Below, one piece after another: positions 4,660 through 10,770 of a stretch of 12,115 nucleotides of DNA; positions within the stretch are counted from its first letter, which is position 1, and each line of letters begins with the position of its first letter. Below the pieces are notes generated by a model. It had not been told where the DNA came from, searched no databases, and was given only the letters and a program-made list of their open reading frames with translations. Source of the DNA: Candidatus Uhrbacteria bacterium RIFOXYB12_FULL_58_10 (GTDB lineage: Bacteria; Patescibacteriota; Patescibacteriia; UBA9934; GWF2-40-263); assembly GCA_943357275.1 (NCBI GenBank), contig CALRGL010000027.1:1-12115 (forward strand), given 5' to 3'. Position numbers and translations under genes: made by a program.

Positions 4660-6582
4660 ATGTTGACCTACTTCGTCACATTTCCTGAACGAGGGAATAG
4701 CGGAGTTCACGTCAGTCTTGCTGGAGTCGAGAACAACAAACAGTGTTTCAAGGTTGAGATTCCTCAGATCGATGGGGAAGCATCACTTTCAACAAGCTTG
4801 CGAGCAATCAGTGTGGCAAGACCTCGTCACGAGGCGTATCTCAAGCTCTTGTTTGCTCAGAAAGCTCAGAGTTCCGTAAAGCCTCGTTCAGCTCCGACTC
4901 CAATTGAACCAACGTTGGTGTTTGAGCCTGATGAGATCGAACCGTTCATTGGTCAAGCACTGGTCCGTATGGTGGCTGTTGCTGAGCGACCGATTCGTCT
5001 CAATCTGCAAGGTCATGGAACAGCGTCAACAGATTGTGTGAATAACGTTACGCTCAATCCCGATCCATTCCTTCGAGGAGAGATCGAGGATGGGTTTGGT
5101 CGATGTCTTCATGAGGCTGGTCATATTCGAGAGGATGCAAAGGGGTCAAAGAAAGATCGACCCAGGCGTTCAAACGAGCTTCCGATTGGCATCGAATTGT
5201 TGAATCGGGCATATAAAGAAGGTGGGGAAGCACTTCAAAACATCTTGAACTTGGTCATGGATCGACGGACAGATGATTTGCAGTGTCGAAGGTTCCCAGG
5301 TAATGCGTCAGCGATTCGTCGTCGTCTTGGTCGACTGTTTCCAGGGGAAAAGCGAGTCGATGGGAAAGTGGTTCAGAAGCCAAACGGTCGCTCACTTGAT
5401 TGTGCAACTTCTGTATTCACGGACTTCGCTTATGCGTGCAAAAAACGAACGCGACCGCGCCACGCCGTGGTTCGACGCTGTGTGAGTCTGGTGTTTCGTG
5501 CCATCAAGCGCGTGAACAAAGGACAGCGCAAATACACGGAGCTTCTGAGTGTGTCTAAGCAGGTTCTGGCTCTTTTGAACGAGCATGCCACAGAACAGGA
5601 CAGAGAACAGCAAGCCTTTTCCGAGTTCATGAAAAAGCTCTTCAAGGCGATTTACGGCAGTAAAGCTGATGCATCGATGCAGAGACTGTTTCGCCAGATG
5701 ATGGCAAAACGGCTTACGGCACAGCGTCGGCAGAGTTATTCCAAGATTTCTCAGATTGTGAAAAGTATTTCGACCAACGTTCAACACAGTGGCCCGTCTG
5801 CTGTAGGGACACCTGGCGGAGACAGTCCTACTGTTCCAGGGGCACCTGGCGGAGAAGGTCCTGGGGAGAAAGTGATCGAGGTGGGATCTAATGCTGCGGC
5901 GTATGGACCAGTTTCAATGGCTGTGCGAGCTCAGTCAACTCGGTTGTCTGACATCATTCGCAAGCTCTCGGTTCCAGAGTCGGTTGTTCTTCGTGGTTTG
6001 GATAAAGGCGAGATCGACATGGAGGCTTTGCCCATGCTCGTCGCCGGTCATCCAGACTGCATGAAGAGAGATCTTCAAACGTTCAAGTTGGATTTGGCCT
6101 TGGCGATTTTGGCAGATTTGAGCATGTCAACAGACGAACTTCCGATTACAAGGATTGCCACGACGTTCAATGATGCCCTGTCGCCACATGGTCGAGGTGT
6201 AAGCTCAGCTTTGTACGGCTTCAATGACGATGTGTTCTCGTGTGGTCCAGCGTCCAGAAACAATGGAATCGCTGGTCTCAAAAGTACTGGTGGAACCAAC
6301 GAACACTTTGCAACACGGATTGCAGGAAATTGGCTTCGCGCACAACGTCGTTCCCGAAAGATCTTGCTTACCATCTGTGACGGTGGTCCAAGCAGTCCTC
6401 AAAAGGTGCGAAAAGAAGTAGACGAACTCGTGAGGCGGGGAGTCATCCCAATTCGAATCTTGGTCGGTGTGGACGTGGCCCCAAAAACCCACCCCATCGA
6501 TCTCCTGTTCGACAACTGGGAAGAGTTCTCCCGCGAACTCGAACAGCTCTTTAGTACGATCATCAGTGCGACTCGGGTGTAG
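4660..6582 (+). CDS. HEAGH-motif and vWA-domain protein, partner of the AAA+ ATPase (CobT/CbbO-like)
   Basis: 640 aa from ATG 4660, one base after the AAA+ stop; an in-frame ATG at 4645 would overlap that gene by 14 bases. The N-terminal half has an HExxH zinc-metallopeptidase-like motif, HEAGH (151-155), followed by NLVMDRRTDD. The middle is basic and probably helical. A Gly/Pro-rich linker (about 380-410) carries an imperfect DNA repeat around 5810-5867. The C-terminal vWA domain (about 470-640) has a complete metal-binding MIDAS: DLSMS (Asp486, Ser488, Ser490), Thr546 in GGTNEH and Asp574 in CDGG. This resembles CobT, CbbO and NorD partners of MoxR-type ATPases. The likely role is a scaffold or adaptor presenting a client to the ATPase. 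Whether the HEAGH site cleaves protein is unknown. Confidence 0.82.
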   Translation: MLTYFVTFPERGNSGVHVSLAGVENNKQCFKVEIPQIDGEASLSTSLRAISVARPRHEAYLKLLFAQKAQSSVKPRSAPTPIEPTLVFEPDEIEPFIGQALVRMVAVAERPIRLNLQGHGTASTDCVNNVTLNPDPFLRGEIEDGFGRCLHEAGHIREDAKGSKKDRPRRSNELPIGIELLNRAYKEGGEALQNILNLVMDRRTDDLQCRRFPGNASAIRRRLGRLFPGEKRVDGKVVQKPNGRSLDCATSVFTDFAYACKKRTRPRHAVVRRCVSLVFRAIKRVNKGQRKYTELLSVSKQVLALLNEHATEQDREQQAFSEFMKKLFKAIYGSKADASMQRLFRQMMAKRLTAQRRQSYSKISQIVKSISTNVQHSGPSAVGTPGGDSPTVPGAPGGEGPGEKVIEVGSNAAAYGPVSMAVRAQSTRLSDIIRKLSVPESVVLRGLDKGEIDMEALPMLVAGHPDCMKRDLQTFKLDLALAILADLSMSTDELPITRIATTFNDALSPHGRGVSSALYGFNDDVFSCGPASRNNGIAGLKSTGGTNEHFATRIAGNWLRAQRRSRKILLTICDGGPSSPQKVRKEVDELVRRGVIPIRILVGVDVAPKTHPIDLLFDNWEEFSRELEQLFSTIISATRV

Positions 6583-6617
6583 AACGTCCAGAACTTGGAC
6601 GATTCTGCACCTTTTTT
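6581..6617 (+). terminator. Probable terminator of the AAA+/vWA operon
   Basis: The stem AGAA-CGTCCA with TGGACG-TTCT (one bulged A, five-base loop) overlaps the vWA stop codon. A six-T run begins only five bases after the stem, so the element is weaker than the others in this window. Confidence 0.45.
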
Positions 6618-6631
6618 GTTTGCTAGAATTA

Positions 6632-6660
6632 TTGACATAATGCTCATTTTCGGCTATTAT
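6632..6660 (+). promoter_or_regulatory. Strong sigma70 promoter with spacer operator, CinA-NMNAT gene
   Basis: TTGACA (6632-6637), a 17-base spacer and TATTAT (6655-6660). The spacer carries ATAATG-CT-CATTTT, an inverted repeat with one mismatch, also found in the promoter at 8050-8078. The 5' leader, starting near 6667, opens with a hairpin CTTCGA/TCGAAG (6667-6672 with 6681-6686). Confidence 0.85.
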
Positions 6661-6715
6661 TCGTCTCTTCGAAGATTTTATCGAAGGTGGTTTTCATTCA
6701 AAACGGAGGAAGAAA

Positions 6716-7987
6716 ATGCAAAACCTTTTTCTTGATCCTATCGTCCACCAGTCTTTGGTTCAGTTGCGAAGCTCTGGCAAGAAGTTTTATATCGCGCAGT
6801 CTGGATCGTGTGGCGGGCTTGTTCCTGCTCTTGAGTCCATTCCTGGTGCGTCGAAATTCTTGGCTGGCGCACGGTTCTGTAACGACTGCGAAGACACGGC
6901 GGATTTTCTCGAAATGACGCCCGAGAAGTTTGTTGATGCGAATGTCGCCGAGCTCCTGGCAGCAAAGGCTTACTGGAAGTGCCTGGAGTATGCTCGTCGT
7001 CGTGGGGAGCCCAATGCCGAAGTGATCGGTGTGGGTATGACCGCTGCGATTGAGAAGGATCGGCATAGCGAAGGCACAAAGCGTGTTCATATCTGCATCT
7101 ACACGCCAGGTCGTGTGGAAAATCGATATGAGACGTTTTGGAAACTCTCTGAAGATGCAAGCTTTGAAGTCCGCGCAATGAAACGGGCAGAAGAAGCGCA
7201 GTTTTGTGATTTGTTCGTCTTCAACGCGATTCTTTCTTTCTTGGGTCAACCTGTTTCAAACAAAAACCTTCAGGCACCGCTCATTGGGACGGAACTTGCC
7301 CCACTTGATCAGCTCAAGGTAGATCGGTCTAAGCCCTGTATCATTGCCAGGATGATGAATGAGTTTCCCTTCGGTTATGTCGCTTGGAATGGGCATTACC
7401 CACCCATGGTTCGAGAATCGCTTGGGGAACGTTTCCCCATGCAAAGAGTTGTTGAATGTGGTTCACAGGTGATTCTTGTCCCTGGTTCGTACCGCCCGCT
7501 TCACCATGGTCACATCGACCTGGCGCGAATGGTCAGTCAGATGACTGGGCGAACGGCTGTCTTTGAGATCAGTGTGTCCCATCCAGACAAGGTGGTTGAC
7601 GAGGCTGAGATCGAAGGTCGGATGAACCAGTTTTGGGGATTTGCTCCCATTGTGGTGGATCAAGCCCCGCTCTATATCGAAAAGGCCAGGATGTACCCAG
7701 GTGTACCGATTGCCATGGGAGCTGACGCCGTCCTCAAGCTTCTCGACCAGAAGTATTACGGAGGAACACTCCAGGGTCTGATCGATGTCCTCGAGGAATT
7801 CCGACGTCTTGGCACAATCTTCTACGTGAACGGTCGACTCGACGAAACAACCGGACAGTTTGTCACTCTCAGCGACATTCCGATTCCGGCTCGCTATCGG
7901 GACCTGTTCCGCGAGGTCAGTATGCGCGTGGATATGTCCTCGACCAAACTGCGAAACGCCGTGGCATCAAGTCATTCAAACCCGTAA
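6716..7987 (+). CDS. CinA/PncC-like domain fused to an NMNAT-like nucleotidyltransferase
   Basis: 423 aa, with Shine-Dalgarno GGAGG at 6705-6709. Residues about 10-180 resemble the CinA C-terminal domain (PncC, which deamidates NMN to nicotinate mononucleotide): AQSGSCGGLVPAL (27-39) aligns with the usual AESCTGG, then IPGASKFLAG and a GVGMTA core. Residues about 250-415 form a cytidylyltransferase-like fold with PGSYRPLHHGH (256-266; HxGH catalytic motif) and SSTKLR (408-413), as in NadD/NMNAT enzymes. The combination suggests a two-step route from NMN to nicotinate adenine dinucleotide, or recycling of a damaged nucleotide. The altered CinA motif makes amidase activity uncertain. It is transcribed alone from its own promoter and has a terminator after it. 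Confidence 0.78.
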   Translation: MQNLFLDPIVHQSLVQLRSSGKKFYIAQSGSCGGLVPALESIPGASKFLAGARFCNDCEDTADFLEMTPEKFVDANVAELLAAKAYWKCLEYARRRGEPNAEVIGVGMTAAIEKDRHSEGTKRVHICIYTPGRVENRYETFWKLSEDASFEVRAMKRAEEAQFCDLFVFNAILSFLGQPVSNKNLQAPLIGTELAPLDQLKVDRSKPCIIARMMNEFPFGYVAWNGHYPPMVRESLGERFPMQRVVECGSQVILVPGSYRPLHHGHIDLARMVSQMTGRTAVFEISVSHPDKVVDEAEIEGRMNQFWGFAPIVVDQAPLYIEKARMYPGVPIAMGADAVLKLLDQKYYGGTLQGLIDVLEEFRRLGTIFYVNGRLDETTGQFVTLSDIPIPARYRDLFREVSMRVDMSSTKLRNAVASSHSNP

Positions 7988-7996
7988 TTTCTCGAT

Positions 7997-8026
7997 CCCC
8001 AGATCTTGGTCTGGGGCTTTATTATT
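7997..8026 (+). terminator. Intrinsic terminator after the CinA-NMNAT gene
   Basis: A perfect 7-bp stem CCCCAGA/TCTGGGG (7997-8003 with 8010-8016), loop TCTTGG, then a T-rich but interrupted tail. It lies ten bases after the stop and before the next promoter. Confidence 0.7.
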
Positions 8027-8049
8027 AAGGAAATTATATGGGGATTCCA

Positions 8050-8078
8050 TTGACAAAATGCCCATTTTCTGGTATTCT
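8050..8078 (+). promoter_or_regulatory. Sigma70 promoter with spacer operator, usp-CDF operon
   Basis: TTGACA (8050-8055), a 17-base spacer and TATTCT (8073-8078). Most of the spacer is a perfect palindrome, AAAATG-CC-CATTTT (8056-8069, preceded by the final A of the -35 box). The stretch matches the promoter at 6631-6661 in 26 of 31 positions, spacer included. Confidence 0.82.
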
Positions 8079-8149
8079 TTAGCGTTCGTATTCGGTTTTG
8101 TGTTCAACGAACAAACACCTATTTCACGCTTCAAAACAAGGAGAATGAG

Positions 8150-8893
8150 ATGAAATTGGATCGTGTATCGGTTTGCTACTTGGAAACCCGTGTGGGTATC
8201 CAACGTCTGCAATTTGCTGGCTCGGTTGCAAAAGCCCTGGGTACCAAACTCAGTGTCTTGCTTCCACCGGTTCGTAGTGGGGAAAACCTCAGTCGCGAGT
8301 CTCTTGCTTTGACGGAAACGCGCATCCGCGGGTCTCGCGATTTTCTAGAGGTTGAGATCGAGTTTCTGCGGGTGGATCCGCGCTCGGCCACTGTGGCGCG
8401 AACCGCTATTCACATCGGCGACGACACTTCGATTCCTGGTGTGATTCTGCTTCGTTGCTTCGACGAAACTCGTTTGAAGGACGACGGTGACCACTGCATC
8501 TTCATTCCCTTTGGAAAGGGAGGTGCGGGTCAGCGTGCGGCGCGCTACGGCTTGGCTCTGGCAAAGGTCTTGGAAATGCCCGTGGTTTTCTATCACACAA
8601 CCTATCCGCGTGAAGGAACTGTTTCGACGGATCCTGCCATGCATGTGTGCAGCGAAGCTATTGATGTGCGCAAGTACATCGAGGAACTCGCGAAAGCAAA
8701 GACTGTTCGGTTTACGACCGTCATCGAAATGGCGCCCACAGTGGAAGGGGGGATTGTTCTTTCAGCCCTCAACCACAACGCTGCGCTGATCGTGATGAGT
8801 TCTGGTCGGCAGGTTCTGCTAGGAAGCTATGTGGATCAGGTTTCGAAACTGGGACCGGTTCCACTTCTGGTTTTTTTTAGGGAGGTGCAGTGA
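8150..8893 (+). CDS. UspA-like universal stress protein
   Basis: 247 aa, cytoplasmic, probably two UspA-like halves. The first (1-105) is degenerate. The second (about 110-245) has the typical strand-helix order: CIFIPFGKGGAGQRAARYGLALAK, then NHNAALIVMSSG, LLGSYVDQVSKLGPVPLLVF. The GS of the nucleotide-binding tail is present (LLGS), but the preceding glycine-rich loop is shorter than in ATP-binding members, so ATP binding is doubtful. Usp proteins generally respond to stress or regulate a partner. Here the gene overlaps a CDF metal transporter by one base, so it may modulate that transporter (inference). It has a good ribosome site, AAGGAG (8138-8143), six bases before ATG 8150. Transcription comes from the promoter at 8050-8078. 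Confidence 0.72.
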   Translation: MKLDRVSVCYLETRVGIQRLQFAGSVAKALGTKLSVLLPPVRSGENLSRESLALTETRIRGSRDFLEVEIEFLRVDPRSATVARTAIHIGDDTSIPGVILLRCFDETRLKDDGDHCIFIPFGKGGAGQRAARYGLALAKVLEMPVVFYHTTYPREGTVSTDPAMHVCSEAIDVRKYIEELAKAKTVRFTTVIEMAPTVEGGIVLSALNHNAALIVMSSGRQVLLGSYVDQVSKLGPVPLLVFFREVQ

Positions 8894-10113
8894 TGAAGAA
8901 GTTCAACTTCCAGAATCCGTACGTGGTCATGTGTATTCCACTGATCATGTACCTGATCGAGTTTCCTTCGAAGCTCATCATTGGAAGCATGATCAACTCG
9001 CCGACCTTTACAGGCGACGGGTATCACAACGCAAGTGATTTGGTACAAGTGTTGTTCATCATGGGGGGTGTGTTTCTTTCGCGCCTTCCGCCGAGTGCCA
9101 AGTACAAACTCGGCTTGATGAGCATCGAAAGTGTTTTGTCCGCGATCGTCGGAGCCAGCCTTGGATTCTTGGCGGTGAAGACGTTCGTTACGTCGTTTTG
9201 GATCTTGCTCTCGCACGTACTGGGATCCACAGAACCCTATCCGCTCGAAATGAGTACGAGTAACGGTCTGTGGGCTGGTGGCGTTGCTCTGGTGTGCGGG
9301 ATCGTTTCGCTCGTTGTAGGTGCGATCGAGGTCAACGTTGGCAAGAAGCTGGGTCATCAGTCCATGGTTTCAGACGGACTCGAGACGCGAAGTGATGCCA
9401 TTATTGGATTCTCGATTCTGGTCGGGGTCATTGGTCAGTATTTGTTCAACGCTCCCTGGCTCGAGTATGTGTTCGCCATGGGTGTTGCCATTCTGATGGC
9501 TAAGACGGCCTGGGGCATTTCGAAAGAAGGTTGGGCCGGCTTGCTTCACAAGACCATCGGCGTCGAACACGATCGAAACATCGTTAGTATTGCAAAGTCT
9601 CTCCCCGGCGTGGTCGATGTCCCTGAAATCATCACGTTTCGAGTCGGATCCAAGGTTGTTGTCACTATGAAGGTCACAAGCCGCGCGAGTCAGGAAGCTT
9701 GTATGTTGCTCAAGCAGGCGATCGCTTTCAAGATCGTTGCTTATTTGAAGGAAAACGAATTCACGGACGGCACATTCAAAATCCGATTCGAATACCCGAG
9801 CACCGAAGTTCATCGGATGGCTGTCTTCCTCAAGATGTTCGGTGGTGGTCCAACGAGGATCTCTAACTCGTGGACAGATTGGTCTCATATTCTCGTCTGC
9901 GATATCAAAGACGGTGAAGTAAGTCGTGCCACGCTCAGTCCAAATTCAGACGTGCGCAACCTCCGATCGTTTATTCTGAATCATCACATAGAAGATTGCG
10001 TCCTTTTTGATCCTTCAAGAAGCGAGTCGCCTGAGTCCGCTCAACTTGAAGGTATTGCAAAGCTTTGTCGCGTTTCTTCTGCAGATCCAACCTATATCGG
10101 TTTCAAGCTCTAA
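8893..10113 (+). CDS. Cation diffusion facilitator with C-terminal NifX-like domain
   Basis: 406 aa from ATG 8893, which overlaps the usp stop by one base (TGATG). AGGGAGG at 8879-8885 gives normal spacing; GTG 8890 is an alternative. Residues 1-205 form the CDF membrane domain with about six helices. The first metal motif, GDGYHNASD (Asp42, His45, Asp49), is normal. The second, SDGLETRSD (Asp161, Glu164, Asp168), has Glu where His is usual. Residues about 210-300 are the cytoplasmic CDF domain. The tail (about 308-406; MAVFLKMFGG, then ILVCDIKDGEV) resembles the dinitrogenase iron-molybdenum cofactor (NifX/NifB) fold, a combination known in some CDF proteins. The likely role is export of a divalent metal; the substrate is not assignable by sequence alone. 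Confidence 0.85.
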   Translation: MKKFNFQNPYVVMCIPLIMYLIEFPSKLIIGSMINSPTFTGDGYHNASDLVQVLFIMGGVFLSRLPPSAKYKLGLMSIESVLSAIVGASLGFLAVKTFVTSFWILLSHVLGSTEPYPLEMSTSNGLWAGGVALVCGIVSLVVGAIEVNVGKKLGHQSMVSDGLETRSDAIIGFSILVGVIGQYLFNAPWLEYVFAMGVAILMAKTAWGISKEGWAGLLHKTIGVEHDRNIVSIAKSLPGVVDVPEIITFRVGSKVVVTMKVTSRASQEACMLLKQAIAFKIVAYLKENEFTDGTFKIRFEYPSTEVHRMAVFLKMFGGGPTRISNSWTDWSHILVCDIKDGEVSRATLSPNSDVRNLRSFILNHHIEDCVLFDPSRSESPESAQLEGIAKLCRVSSADPTYIGFKL

Positions 10114-10118
10114 ACGCT

Positions 10119-10150
10119 CAGGCATCTCTACGCGAGGTGCCTGTTTTTTT
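10119..10150 (+). terminator. Intrinsic terminator of the usp-CDF operon
   Basis: A 10-bp stem CAGGCATCTC/GAGGTGCCTG (one G-T pair, loop TACGC) followed directly by seven T residues. It starts six bases after the CDF stop. Confidence 0.9.
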
Positions 10151-10157
10151 GTCGAGA

Positions 10158-10187
10158 AATAAAAAAAGACACCCGAGTGGTGGGTGT
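10158..10187 (-). terminator. Intrinsic terminator of the minus-strand zinc-finger gene
   Basis: On the minus strand: ACACCC/GGGTGT (10182-10187 with 10169-10174), a seven-base loop, one C, then a seven-T run (10161-10167). It faces the CDF terminator in the convergent gap between the two genes. Confidence 0.82.
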
Positions 10188-10208
10188 GAGTTGGTAAAAA
10201 AAGTGAGT

Positions 10209-10610
10209 TTAGTATTCAAGATCACATCTAGTACACCTCACAATCGCAACGTATTCGTATTTTCCGCTTGAGAGTTCTCGTGTTTCGCAGGTCCAGGAGT
10301 CTTTGTCATACTTAGCTTCGATATCAGCAACCCATACCTTTCGATGTTTTCCGGTCGGCTTAAGGTCGTGTTTTCCTTCTATCTCACACTTCTCAGAACC
10401 AGAAACAACTCGTTCACGTTTTCCTGATCCTTTACATCGTCGGCAAGGCGATCCTGGTCCTCGAACTTTTCCATTCTCGTTGCATTCAGGACACTTGTAT
10501 CTGGACCCATTTTCTCGGTAGTAACCATGAGAACATTCGGAACAATCGATCAGCTCGTAGATTTGACCATTTGAACAAGAGCAGTCTTCACAAACGGTAT
10601 ATTCCGGCAT
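10209..10610 (-). CDS. Small zinc-binding protein with DnaJ-like cysteine-rich domain
   Basis: 133 aa. Four CxxC pairs (Cys7/10, 23/26, 40/43, 56/59) are spaced 16-17 residues apart, as in the DnaJ central zinc domain. Glycines follow some of them (CRRCKGSGK resembles CxxCxGxG). There is no J domain or DnaJ C-terminal domain. A second part (75-133) is charged, with one more CxxC at 126/129 (CTRC) near the C-terminus that may form another zinc site with Cys75 or Cys108. Function unknown: such stand-alone domains bind proteins or act as disulfide-active chaperones. Clear signals support it as a gene: ribosome site AGGAGAGG (10614-10621), a promoter upstream and a terminator after it. It is divergent from uvrB. 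Confidence 0.75.
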   Translation of the reverse strand: MPEYTVCEDCSCSNGQIYELIDCSECSHGYYRENGSRYKCPECNENGKVRGPGSPCRRCKGSGKRERVVSGSEKCEIEGKHDLKPTGKHRKVWVADIEAKYDKDSWTCETRELSSGKYEYVAIVRCTRCDLEY

Positions 10611-10642
10611 TTTCCTCTCCTTTTTGTCTCAGCACTCTTTCA

Positions 10643-10671
10643 TTCTTATGACGATAAACTCGATTTGTCAA
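10643..10671 (-). promoter_or_regulatory. Promoter of the zinc-finger gene
   Basis: Read on the minus strand: TTGACA (10666-10671), a 17-base spacer and TAAGAA (10643-10648). The -35 is perfect and the -10 weak. The LexA-like direct repeat begins seven bases upstream of this -35, so the site could affect both divergent genes. Confidence 0.6.
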
Positions 10672-10677
10672 CAGTTT

Positions 10678-10692
10678 GTTCGACGTTTGTTC
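10678..10692. promoter_or_regulatory. Predicted LexA (SOS) box, GTTC-N7-GTTC
   Basis: Two direct copies of GTTTGTTCG (10674-10682 and 10685-10693) are spaced 11 bases apart and contain GTTC-N7-GTTC, the arrangement recognised by alphaproteobacterial LexA. It covers the likely uvrB -35 region, and uvrB is a classic SOS gene. The match is exact but the motif is short. Confidence 0.5.
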
Positions 10693-10708
10693 GTGTCTGT
10701 GTTATCAT
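10680..10708 (+). promoter_or_regulatory. Probable uvrB promoter
   Basis: TCGACG (10680-10685, weak -35), a 17-base spacer and TATCAT (10703-10708). A leader of about 55 bases follows. It contains CCCCT/AGGGG (10734-10738 with 10755-10759), which could partly cover the purine-rich ribosome site. Confidence 0.45.
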
Positions 10709-10770
10709 CGATACATAATCAAAACATACTCTACCCCTAGGGCCTAACCGCTCGAGGGGGAATTTCTGTT

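Noticed and set aside
2751..8893. TGA recoded to glycine, as in Gracilibacteria/Absconditabacteria
   Set aside because: TGA ends the RT and the usp gene at sensible places, and the usp stop overlaps the next start. No in-frame TGA occurs within conserved domains.
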